NCBI GenBank assembly: GCA_008711295.1
Contig: VUYV01000011.1
Span: forward strand, 2,348,643-2,412,642
DNA length: 64,000 bases
DNA from: Anarhynchus alexandrinus
Lineage: Eukaryota; Chordata; Aves; Charadriiformes; Charadriidae
Reading direction: 5' to 3'
Shown here: positions 1 to 11,319 of the stretch, one piece after another
Numbering within the stretch: the stretch's first letter is position 1
Layout: every line of letters starts with the position of its first letter
Program-made: the position numbers and the translations under genes
Notes under the pieces: model-generated
The model's database searches: none
Told to the model about the DNA's origin: nothing
Seen by the model: the letters and a program-made list of their open reading frames with translations, nothing else

Positions 1-163
1 CCTACCAGCTTCTCCTGAGACACAGATTTCCACAGGGCTGCCCCAGGGTTTGCTCAGGAGAGTTTCTTGGGCTAAGTACCTAATATACGAAGACATGTTT
101 CCCATTGCTTTTACAAGGCTTGACCCAAAGTTTGGAAAAGTGCCTGGAATTCTGACTTCCTTA

Positions 164-292
164 GAATCATAAATAGTTTGGGTTGGAAGGAACCTTTAAA
201 GGTCATCTAGTCCACCGCCCCCAAATTAATTGTTAATGGTTGGACTTGATGATCTTAAAGGTCTTTTCCAACCTAAACGATTCTATGAATTC
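164..292. repeat. Two CR1 3' tails in inverted orientation (hairpin)
   Basis: 164-214 is a reverse-complement CR1 3' tail (TTGGGTTGGAAGGAACC, then GGTCATCTAGTCCA). 240-292 is a forward tail (TTGGACTTGATGATC, then CCAACC and ATTCTATGA). The arms are about 51 and 53 bases, imperfectly complementary, with a 25-base spacer. Both are extreme 5' truncations. Either a second CR1 inserted beside an older one or one event was inverted. Confidence 0.75.
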
Positions 293-2089
293 AGAACCTA
301 CATTAGTGACCTACATCTAAACAGGTTCTTCTACATATTTCCTCTCTCCAGGTTAAATAATCATTGTACAATCACTAGCCATGCTCAAATTCTTCAAATT
401 TCTTCTACCAAGCTTCCTTTACCCATCTGAGAAGCATTTGCAGCTCAGGTGAACCTCAGCCCTCTGCTTGTATCATCAACAACAATGAATTATTGAGCAC
501 TAATCTTTAAAGTACATACACATAGCAAAAACCTGAAAGCCTTTTCCCGATATGTGGGCACAGTTTTACAGATAAATTTAATAGCAGGCAAGGAAATTTT
601 AGGGGCCTGGATGGCTAGTGCTTGTTCTCACTTTATGCTACTTCTGGTATCAGATGTACGGGAAAGTAGTTTTCAAACAAAGCCCTTTGCATTGGGCTAA
701 TGTTTTGCAAAACCTCGAGCCAGAGCTGACCTTCTGACATGTTTTTTCTTGTGCCTACTCCCAAGACCCCTTGCAGATTTTTGCCGAGAGCAAAGGCGAA
801 AGTTCAGACATTCAGAAAGAAATCAATGTACTTCTGACTTCAGTCGGCCCTGAAGTGTATTCTCAGATTTCTGTTGCACAGAAACAAAAAGGATTTTGAG
901 AGGCACCCAGCCTATGAGATTCTAACCAGATTTTTTTCTGGATCATTTGCCCACAATGAAAAGTTCCAGAGAATAAGCAGCAGGCAAGAGAGGAAGGTTA
1001 AAAATGCACTCCAAAATAATCACAACAATACATTTTTCCTTGTCCTAAATAGACAAAGGCCCTGGGCCAAATTCCAAAGGGGAATCACGTGCAACTTACA
1101 TTTTTCCTGGCCCTTTCACCTACACAAGTTTCTTTACTCTCACAGTATCCTGAACTCCACTTACGTTTCAACATGTCCTTGATGATGCTCCCATTCTATC
1201 CAGGTGTATGCAATTCCCTGTGAATTTGTATGCACTGTAGACCATATCTTGAACAGAGACAGAATTACAGAAGCGAAGCAACAAAGAGCAGAGACCAACG
1301 TGTCAGCCCCGATCACCTCTGCGCTCCACACATTCATTTTCCATACAGAGACCTGGAAAATCTCCTTCACACACTGGACTGTAGCCACCATCCCTGCTTG
1401 CGTGGGCCACACATCACTGCACACCTTCCTGACCAAGCACAAACAACAGATGGTTTTAGAAGAGATGCATGTGCTGCCCACACTCAAGTTGGGAAGAGCA
1501 AAACACTGGCTAGAAAACCATAGCTGTTCTGGGCAGCAGTCAGGCCGGCTCCCTCTGCACTCTAAGCCAGCAAAGGCTCCACACCGCTGAGTTTCTGAGA
1601 GCACAAAGTAGTCATAACATTTAGATGCACGAGACAAGATCACTTTATGCAACACTTCTAAAGGGAAATCCCATGGCTCCCCATCTTGTTTGCAACTTCC
1701 TTACCTCGAGAAGTATTAATCACATGAAGAAAAATAAAAACAAGGGAAAAAATGCCTTACACTCCAGCTGTCCTTTGGAAAGCTTGTAAGTCATCACGTT
1801 AACTGAAATTCATTGAAGCCATTAAACCCCTTTTTCCCAAAAGTCAGCTCCCTCCCTGAACGCCCCTACTGTTTGAAATGGCAAGGAGAGACAGTGGTAG
1901 GACCTATTTATGCCTCTGTTTGAAGGTGAGTCTATATTATCTGATTTCTAATTCACATCCATCAGTCACAATCAGGTACACAACATTGGTCCTTCAAACC
2001 ACACGTTCCCAGCAGCCTGACCACTGTGGTGTTGTCAAATTCCCTCCCTCCACTCACAAAGGCACCTTATGCTAACTTTAGAGCAGCAC

Positions 2090-2310
2090 TTTCCGAGATC
2101 AATGATAATTGACTGATTAAGTATGCCTAATGCTGCCAGAATGTGAGCTGATTGTGTAATGGTGCTAATTAGTAACTGCCAGAGCTCATTCCAATTATTA
2201 ACCTTTCTGAATGTCATTTTTAAAGATAAGAGTTTGCAACGCAGCCTACTGCAGCATTTGTAATGGTTTTTGTCACACGGGATGAGAGTGAACACAGTGA
2301 CCACTGAAGC
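2090..2310. promoter_or_regulatory. Candidate conserved noncoding element (homeodomain-site cluster)
   Basis: Repeat-free AT-rich block with several TAAT cores: GATAATTGACTGATTAAG near 2104-2121, TAATTA at 2166-2171 and CAATTATTAAC near 2192. It has no coding potential. The compositional style resembles developmental enhancers in large introns, but conservation cannot be seen from one sequence. Speculative. Confidence 0.25.
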
Positions 2311-4650
2311 TGAGATAAAGGTAGTGCAAGAAAGAAGCCCTGGGAACAGATGTTACCTTTGCTTCCTGCAAGTGATACAAAGACTTTAACAATAGAAAGG
2401 CGGAACTTCCGCGCTGAAGAATTCAAGAACCCACTTTTCCACGAGACCTGAGCTACTCGGCAATGCCACTGCCAAGCACACCTCAAAAGCTTCCTAGCAG
2501 TGCAAGTACCAAATCAATTGCCTGACTTTCCAGGTGGGCATGCTTGCGAAGTGCCATGTCCAGTGACAGTCTGGAAGCAGAGAGACACAAGAAGAACAAG
2601 TTTGCTGTTGCATTACTGTTGCATACCGAGGAAAAGCACTATTCCCATGTCTGCAGAGTCACAACTCTGATTCTTCTGATATGTTAGGCAATAGAGGACA
2701 TTTCTTGATGAACCTCAGTCACCAGGGTGCATGCACCCTGCTTAGATCAGATATAACTAAGCAACTAAGCTAGACCACAGCCTACTTAACTTCACCCTCA
2801 TCTGTCCCCCAAAACAAATACGTGGACTGCCACTAGACAAAAGGAGCAATTCCAAAGAGGAAATATGGGCTTCCTGTATACATCCCACCACACAACTGGG
2901 CCATGTCCTGTTACATAGTCAGACTTGTGCTCATCACCATTAAAATGCCACAGGACAAGATATGAACTTTTCAGGTGGTGTAACACCCCTTTGCCCTTGC
3001 AATGAGGTAACATTCATGCAGAACACCCTCCAAGTCCTCAGAGAGGCAGATGTTCCACTGGTCTCCCCTGCCATGTACTCTTCCAGAGAAAAAAACCCAA
3101 AGCTTGTCTTGCTTTGTTTGCCATGCCTTGTACAAAATAGAAATTGCGCACTTGTGGGTACAAAGCTAAATGTGCTATATTAACTGTGTATTCCTCATAG
3201 ACATCCCTTTTACCTTTATTGGTTACAGATAATAGAACCAATGGGATTTTAATCTTCCATGGGACATTTATTCCCTACTCTGCTAGAGGCTCACTGAATG
3301 ATGTACCATGGTCCACTGCTTACTGTGTAGCTTTAACTACTCCTCGGCAATATAACATTATATCTGAAACTTTACATTTTAACAGATGATCTTACTGCCT
3401 TGGTTTTCCTCAGCCACACTTACATCTGCAAGTAACCCAAAGAAAGGACAAGCCCTCCCACACAATGGCTTTACAGAGACCTGTGTCTGGGGCACCCCAA
3501 GGTCAACAGCTTGTCTGTGATCCCTGAAGCAACTACCCAAAACCCACAGATGGATTGTAGTCTGCTGAAGTCCCCAGGGAACTCACACATCCCTTGGTGC
3601 TGATGGAAGCTGTACGATTCTCCTTCTCCCACACCAGGCTCTGGGACCTATTCCCTTGTGTGCAGACTACTCTTCCCCACGCTGTTCCTGACTTCTGCTC
3701 TGAACCTGTTGCCTGCTCTCCCCCCTCCAGGACCCACAACCAACAACCAGGCTTCCTTCTTAAAGCAAATCACTATTATAATTTCTACCATTTCAGAGAA
3801 AGAGAGGCAAGAGGACCAGTGCTAAGTACATTTCTCTTTCCATGGGGCTGGTTACTCCCCGTGAGCTTCAGACCCCCATAAGGCCTGAACCTAGGTCCCA
3901 GTTGGGTTGCTTTTCCCTTCTGCGTAACTGTCCACAGGTGGTTTTTGAGCCTCCCAGGCCTTGTACAAACTGGTGATTACACATGGCACCAGTCCCAGCT
4001 TATTGCTCACCTGCCCCACTCCCCTGCACAGCACAATGTATGAACTCAGACCCAGGGTATGCGAGCCCATGCCAAGACCCCGGGCTGTGAAGGTGCACGG
4101 CTGAGCCACACACATCCATTCAACTCTGCTATGAAGCCCCGCGCCCCTGGCAGTAGTTACAGATAGCTGGAGACAGTTGCATCTTAAATGCACCAGAACT
4201 CACTCAGGAAAGTTCATCGCATGCCTCTCACCTCTGCACAAAACTACTACCTGACTTTGGGGTAAGGCTTGGCAGTAACGGTTGTATTAACAATCCAGCC
4301 ATCTTCCTGTAACCAGTCTTCTATTATCATCTTCCTCACAGATCCTCTGAGATAGACTACAAGATCCATAGAAGAAAATGTAACAGTCCTGTTACAGATG
4401 CCATACAATATTCTTAGATTTATCACAGGGTAATACCCCTCAACTATTCCAGTACAGCACCACATTTGCATCCCTGACCGGACTTGCAGGACACTGAATG
4501 CCCAGCTCCTGCACACAGCCTGTTGCTAGATTCGGGCATCTGGACAGCAAGCATCAGGGATAACTGGATATCAGTGAGTACTAATATTTATGGTGGTAAT
4601 TCTCTAAAGTGACTAGCCATCAAAGACCCAGAAACAAGCCCTAATAATCT

Positions 4651-4674
4651 GGTTACAGAATGGCCTCACTAACC
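4651..4674. other. 24-bp microinversion, orientation A
   Basis: Segment bounded by GGTTA and TAACC with core CAGAATGGCCTCAC. At the equivalent place in copy B (9410-9433) exactly the reverse complement is present, with identical flanks. Confidence 0.95.
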
Positions 4675-5654
4675 TTTTACAGTTCTTATTCAGAGGCAGA
4701 AATCCGCCATGTAAAAATGCACTAGCTTCCTATGATGTAGTAGTTTACAGGAGCTTTCATTTTTACTTGGTCAGGCGTATACTGTAAAAGAACGGGCTGA
4801 CAGGTTTTACAGATGAAGAACATGTGGTAAGTAAATAAATCAAAGGCTGCCTTCCAGGCTGGGGGAATGTAGCCCTTTGTAAATATTATTTGGAGAAGTG
4901 ACCGCTTGATACTGGGCACTTATTAACATCATTAGAAGCCTAACGAATGTACCACAGAGATAATGAGAGACAGACCAGACTAAAAGAAAGATGGAAGGAT
5001 TTCTTGCACCTTTTTTTAGCAATGTTTCTCCATCCTTCAGATTATTTATAGCCATTATAAAATGGTAGTGCATTTGGGGGGGAAATAAAAAAATCAAACC
5101 CCACAACATAATAAAACACCAATATAAACAGACACAACCCATGTTAGAGTACTAAATTCTACCAGCCACTGTACAAAGCATCAAAGATTTATATGACTTT
5201 GTCCCAAGCCTAATTGGAAAGAAAAGAAAAGTTGAGGGAGAGGGGAAGAGCAAGGAAAAGAACAGCTCACTCAAAGAGAAACAAATCATGTAAACTGATG
5301 TAAAGCCTGGGTTTAGTATGGATAGGGGAACCGCATCCCGCAGCAAGCCATGAGGTGGCACCAACGCAGAAACTGCAAGTGCAGGGCAAGAACCTGCTGG
5401 CTCCTGATCCAGCCCTGACCCACCAGAGGCCAGGGGACTTTCTGAGCCACAGATAAAGTCTTTGCATATAATGTAATCCTTCTGAGATTTTTTTTTGCTT
5501 CTAGGAACTTGTCTAGACTCCACTTGAACCCACATGAACTTTACGTACCAAAATATGCTCAAGCAGGGACATCCACAGATTAAATACATGTTGCCCTAAG
5601 GACAAAATTCTTCTACTTGTTCTGAACCTTTGTCGGATGCTCCTTTATTCTTCA

Positions 5655-6075
5655 CAGAATCACATAACGGTTGAGGTTGGAAAGGACTTCTGGAGCTCAT
5701 CTGGTCCAACCCTCTGCTGAAGCAGGGCCACCTAGAGCCCCTTGCCCAGGCCCAGTCCAAATGGCTTTTGATTATCTCCAAGGATGGAGACCCCACAAGC
5801 TCCCTGGGAAACCTTTGCCAGTGCTCAGTCACCTGCACAGTAAAAAAGGTTTCCTGATATTCAGAGGGAACCTCCTGAGTTTCAGTTTGTGCCCATTCAT
5901 TGTCTCTTGTCCTGTAACTGGGCACCACTGAAAAAAGCCCAACTCCATCTTCTTTGCACCCTCCCTTCAGGTGTTTTCACACAGTCATGAGATCCCCACA
6001 CACACACCTTGTCTTCTCCAGGCTAAACAGTCCCGGCTCTCTCAGCCTTTCCTCATACGAGAGATGCTCCACCCA
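5655..6075 (-). mobile_element. CR1 LINE, 5'-truncated, minus strand (copy A)
   Basis: Starts with the inverted CR1 3' tail (CACAGAATCACATAACGG, GGTTGGAAAGGACTTCTGG) and continues through the 3' untranslated region to the end of the reverse-transcriptase frame (CTCATACGAGAGATGCTCC). About 420 bp, truncated at its 5' side near 6075. Long open frames on both strands here are remnants or shadows of this element. Confidence 0.9.
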
Positions 6076-6179
6076 CCTGCTTTAGTAAGGATCCTATGCA
6101 CAACATATAATTTTGAAAGATTTTTATCATATTCTTTTCTGGGCATCTCTTTTCAGGCTTTCCAAGCCCTACTAGACCA

Positions 6180-6560
6180 GATCTAGTATGAAAGTTCCTA
6201 TGTAATCTATTACGAAAGTTCTTATTTTGCAATTATCTATTTGCATATTTATAAGTGAATTTAATGTGTGGTTTTCATTAATATTGGCACATATCCACGT
6301 TGAATGCGTCCGCTACTAATCTGTGCCAACGAAACTCCTCTGCACAGTAAAGAGGTATCAGAAAAAGACATTAGCACGGCCAAAACAAATTCGTCTTTAA
6401 GTGGGGCTTCCTGCAAAAAGTTTTGCTGTCGGCATCCAAATCTAATTAGAATGTAAGATGAGATAACTCAACAAAAGGAGCAGCTCTCTAATGAGAGCAA
6501 TGGAATTGCTGCTCCAAATGATAAAGAAGAGATGCAATAGCCAATTCCTGTTAACAGATG
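6180..6560. promoter_or_regulatory. Candidate conserved noncoding element (octamer and TAATTA), copy A
   Basis: Repeat-free block with an exact POU octamer ATTTGCAT at 6239-6246, a TAATTA core at 6443-6448 and other AT-rich motifs. It is repeated at 10939-11319. I noticed no difference between the two copies across this part although differences occur nearby. Function is speculative. Confidence 0.25.
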
Positions 6561-6668
6561 CAGCTCTGCTGATGCAGCAACAGTCACAACACCCACAGGA
6601 TCTGCAACAGCAGGTTCTTGGCTACAAACTCCCTCCTGAATGCTGCCTTGCTACTTTTCTAAACAAGT

Positions 6669-7597
6669 NNNNNNNNNNNNNNNNNNNNNNNNNNNNNNNN
6701 NNNNNNNNNNNNNNNNNNNNNNNNNNNNNNNNNNNNNNNNNNNNNNNNNNNNNNNNNNNNNNNNNNNNNNNNNNNNNNNNNNNNNNNNNNNNNNNNNNNN
6801 NNNNNNNNNNNNNNNNNNNNNNNNNNNNNNNNNNNNNNNNNNNNNNNNNNNNNNNNNNNNNNNNNNNNNNNNNNNNNNNNNNNNNNNNNNNNNNNNNNNN
6901 NNNNNNNNNNNNNNNNNNNNNNNNNNNNNNNNNNNNNNNNNNNNNNNNNNNNNNNNNNNNNNNNNNNNNNNNNNNNNNNNNNNNNNNNNNNNNNNNNNNN
7001 NNNNNNNNNNNNNNNNNNNNNNNNNNNNNNNNNNNNNNNNNNNNNNNNNNNNNNNNNNNNNNNNNNNNNNNNNNNNNNNNNNNNNNNNNNNNNNNNNNNN
7101 NNNNNNNNNNNNNNNNNNNNNNNNNNNNNNNNNNNNNNNNNNNNNNNNNNNNNNNNNNNNNNNNNNNNNNNNNNNNNNNNNNNNNNNNNNNNNNNNNNNN
7201 NNNNNNNNNNNNNNNNNNNNNNNNNNNNNNNNNNNNNNNNNNNNNNNNNNNNNNNNNNNNNNNNNNNNNNNNNNNNNNNNNNNNNNNNNNNNNNNNNNNN
7301 NNNNNNNNNNNNNNNNNNNNNNNNNNNNNNNNNNNNNNNNNNNNNNNNNNNNNNNNNNNNNNNNNNNNNNNNNNNNNNNNNNNNNNNNNNNNNNNNNNNN
7401 NNNNNNNNNNNNNNNNNNNNNNNNNNNNNNNNNNNNNNNNNNNNNNNNNNNNNNNNNNNNNNNNNNNNNNNNNNNNNNNNNNNNNNNNNNNNNNNNNNNN
7501 NNNNNNNNNNNNNNNNNNNNNNNNNNNNNNNNNNNNNNNNNNNNNNNNNNNNNNNNNNNNNNNNNNNNNNNNNNNNNNNNNNNNNNNNNNNNNNNNN
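6669..7597. other. Assembly gap (929 Ns)
   Basis: Run of N flanked on both sides by the ends of the same 3830-bp sequence. Long open frames reported across it are artefacts of translating N. The size is not a round number, so it may be an estimate from read pairs. Confidence 0.99.
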
Positions 7598-9409
7598 AAA
7601 AGGAGCAATTCCAAAGAGGAAATATGGGCTTCCTGTATACATCCCACCACACAACTGGGCCATGTCCTGTTACATAGTCAGACTTGTGCTCATCACCATT
7701 AAAATGCCACAGGACAAGATATGAACTTTTCAGGTGGTGTAACACCCCTTTGCCCTTGCAATGAGGTAACATTCATGCAGAACACCCTCCAAGTCCTCAG
7801 AGAGGCAGATGTTCCACTGGTCTCCCCTGCCATGTACTCTTCCAGAGAAAAAAACCCAAAGCTTGTCTTGCTTTGTTTGCCATGCCTTGTACAAAATAGA
7901 AATTGCGCACTTGTGGGTACAAAGCTAAATGTGCTGTATTAACTGTGTATTCCTCATAGACATCCCTTTTACCTTTATTGGTTACAGATAATAGAACCAA
8001 TGGGATTTTAATCTTCCATGGGACATTTATTCCCTACTCTGCTAGAGGCTCACTGAATGATGTACCATGGTCCACTGCTTACTGTGTAGCTTTAACTACT
8101 CCTCGGCAATATAACATTATATCTGAAACTTTACATTTTAACAGATGATCTTACTGCCTTGGTTTTCCTCAGCCACACTTACATCTGCAAGTAACCCAAA
8201 GAAAGGACAAGCCCTCCCACACACTGGCTTTACAGAGACCTGTGTCTGGGGCACCTCAAGGTCAACAGCTTGTCTGTGATCCCTGAAGCAACTACCCAAA
8301 ACCCACGGATGGATCGTAGTCTGCTGAAGTCCCCAGGGAACTCACACATCCCTTGGTGCTGATGGAAGCTGTATGATTCTCCTTCTCCCACACCAGGCTC
8401 TGGGACCTATTCCCTTGTGTGCAGACTACTCTTCCCCACGCTGTTCCTGACTTCTGCTCTGAACCTGTTGCCTGCTCTCCCCCCTCCAGGACCCACAACC
8501 AACAACCAGGCTTCCTTCTTAAAGCAAATGACTATTATAATTTCTACCATTTCAGAGAAAGAGAGGCAAGAGGACCAGTGCTAAGTACATTTCTCTTTCC
8601 ATGGGGCTGGTTACTCCTCGTGAGCTTCAGACCCCCATAAGGCCTGAACCTAGGTCCCAGTTGGGTTGCTTTTCCCTTCTGCGTAACTGTCCACAGGTGG
8701 TTTTTGAGCCTCCCAGGGCTTGTACAAACTGGTGATTACACATGGTACCAGTCCCAGCTTATTGCTCTCCTGCCCCACTCCCCTGCACAGCACAATATAT
8801 GAACTCAGACCCAAGGTATGCGAGCCCATGCCAAGACCCTGGGCTGTGAAGGTGCACAGCTGAGCCACACACATCCATTCAACTCTGCTATGAAGCCCCG
8901 CGCCCCTGGCAGTAGTTACAGATAGCTGGAGACAGTTGCATCTTAAATGCACCAGAACTCACTCAGGAAAGTTCATCGCATGCCTCTCACCTCTGCACAA
9001 AACTACTACCTGACTTTGGGGTAAGGCTTGGCAGTAACGGTTGTATTAACAATCCAGCCATCTTCCTGTAACCAGTCTTCTATTATCATCTTCCTCACAG
9101 ATCCTCTGAGATAGACTACAAGATCCATAGAAGAAAATGTAACAGTCCTGTTACAGATGCCATACAATATTCTTAGATTTATCACAGGGTAATACCCCTC
9201 AACTATTCCAGTACAGCACCACATTTGCATCCCTGACCGGACTTGCAGGACACTGAATGCCCAGCTCCTGCACACAGCCTGTTGCTAGATTCGGGCATCT
9301 GGACAGCAAGCATCAGGGATAACTGGATATCAGTGAGTACTAATATTTATGGTGGTAATTCTCTAAAGTGACTAGCCATCAAAGACCCAGAAACAAGCCC
9401 TAATAATCT

Positions 9410-9433
9410 GGTTAGTGAGGCCATTCTGTAACC
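9410..9433. other. 24-bp microinversion, orientation B
   Basis: Core GTGAGGCCATTCTG between GGTTA and TAACC, the exact reverse complement of 4651-4674 in otherwise collinear sequence. Confidence 0.95.
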
Positions 9434-10413
9434 TTTTACAGTTCTTATTCAGAGGCAGAAATCCGCCATGTAAAAATGCACTAGCTTCCTATGATGTAGT
9501 AGTTTACAGGAGCTTTCATTTTTACTTGGTCAGGCGTATACTGTAAAAGAACGGGCTGACAGGTTTTACAGATGAAGAACATGTGGTAAGTAAATAAATC
9601 AAAGGCTGCCTTCCAGGCTGGGGGAATGTAGCCCTTTGTAAATATTATTTGGAGAAGTGACCGCTTGATACTGGGCACTTATTAACATCATTAGAAGCCT
9701 AACGAATGTACCACAGAGATAATGAGAGACAGACCAGACTAAAAGAAAGATGGAAGGATTTCTTGCACCTTTTTTTAGCAATGTTTCTCCATCCTTCAGA
9801 TTATTTATAGCCATTATAAAATGGTAGTGCATTTGGGGGGGAAATAAAAAAATCAAAACCCGCAACATAATAAAACACCAATATAAACAGACACAACCCA
9901 TGTTAGAGTACTAAATTCTACCAGCCACTGTACAAAGCATCAAAGATTTATATGACTTTGTCCCAAGCCTAATTGGAAAGAAAAGAAAAGTTGAGGGAGA
10001 GGGGAAGAGCAAGGAAAAGAACAGCTCACTCAAAGAGAAACAAATCATGTAAGCTGATGTAAAGCCTGGGTTTAGTATGGATAGGGGAACCGCATCCCGC
10101 AGCAAGCCATGAGGTGGCACCAACGCAGAAACTGCAAGTGCAGGGCAAGAACCTGCTGGCTCCTGATCCAGCCCTGACCCACCAGAGGCCAGGGGACTTT
10201 CTGAGCCACAGATAAAGTCTTTGCATATAATGTAATCCTTCTGAGATTTTTTTTTGCTTCTAGGAACTTGTCTAGACTCCACTTGAACCCACATGAACTT
10301 TACGTACCAAAATATGCTCAAGCAGGGACATCCACAGATTAAATACATGTTGCCCTAAGGACAAAATTCTTCTACTTGTTCTGAACCTTTGTCGGATGCT
10401 CCTTTATTCTTCA

Positions 10414-10834
10414 CAGAATCACATAACGGTTGAGGTTGGAAAGGACTTCTGGAGCTCATCTGGTCCAACCCTCTGCTGAAGCAGGGCCACCTAGAGCCCC
10501 TTGCCCAGGCCCAGTCCAAATGGCTTTTGATTATCTCCAAGGATGGAGACCCCACAAGCTCCCTGGGAAACCTTTGCCAGTGCTCAGTCACCTGCACAGT
10601 AAAAAAGGTTTCCTGATATTCAGAGGGAACCTCCTGAGTTTCAGTTTGTGCCCATTCATTGTCTCTTGTCCTGTAACTGGGCACCACTGAAAAAAGCCCA
10701 ACTCCATCTTCTTTGCACCCTCCCTTCAGGTGTTTTCACACAGTCATGAGATCCCCACACACACACCTTGTCTTCTCCAGGCTAAACAGTCCCAGCTCTC
10801 TCAGCCTTTCCTCATACGAGAGATGCTCCACCCA
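10414..10834 (-). mobile_element. CR1 LINE, 5'-truncated, minus strand (copy B)
   Basis: The same insertion as the element at 5655-6075, present again because the block is duplicated. It differs at a few bases (for example CCCAGCTC instead of CCCGGCTC near 10793). It should be counted once if the duplication is an assembly artefact. Confidence 0.9.
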
Positions 10835-10938
10835 CTCGCTTTAGTAAGGATCCTATGCACACCATATAATTTTGAAATATTTTTATCATATTCTTTTCTG
10901 GGCTTCTCTTTTCAGGCTTTCCAAGCCCTACTAGACCA

Positions 10939-11319
10939 GATCTAGTATGAAAGTTCCTATGTAATCTATTACGAAAGTTCTTATTTTGCAATTATCTATT
11001 TGCATATTTATAAGTGAATTTAATGTGTGGTTTTCATTAATATTGGCACATATCCACGTTGAATGCGTCCGCTACTAATCTGTGCCAACGAAACTCCTCT
11101 GCACAGTAAAGAGGTATCAGAAAAAGACATTAGCACGGCCAAAACAAATTCGTCTTTAAGTGGGGCTTCCTGCAAAAAGTTTTGCTGTCGGCATCCAAAT
11201 CTAATTAGAATGTAAGATGAGATAACTCAACAAAAGGAGCAGCTCTCTAATGAGAGCAATGGAATTGCTGCTCCAAATGATAAAGAAGAGATGCAATAGC
11301 CAATTCCTGTTAACAGATG
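10939..11319. promoter_or_regulatory. Candidate conserved noncoding element, copy B
   Basis: Second copy of 6180-6560, with the octamer ATTTGCAT at 10998-11005. Same caveats. Confidence 0.25.

Larger units (their letters stand above)
2839..6668. repeat. Duplicated 3830-bp block, copy A (probable contig-end overlap)
   Basis: Every position matches position +4759 in copy B with no net indel. By eye there are about two dozen single-base differences (roughly 0.6%) and one 24-bp inversion at 4651-4674. The copy ends exactly at the N gap. Contains unique intron, a minus-strand CR1 (5655-6075) and an AT-rich block. Open frames here occur twice and are not genes. Confidence 0.95.

Noticed and set aside
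1161..1655. 164-residue minus-strand frame with many cysteines
   Set aside because: No start context, splice signal or family resemblance; an overlapping 128-residue plus-strand frame also exists, typical of chance in GC-richer intron.
5152..5589. 145-residue minus-strand frame (also at 9911-10348)
   Set aside because: Looks duplicated and therefore conserved, but the second copy is the duplicated assembly block, so repetition gives no evidence of coding.
6491..7772. Open frames of 334 to 403 residues on both strands across 6491-7772
   Set aside because: Almost entirely translated Ns of the assembly gap; the few real residues at each end belong to the duplicated intron block.
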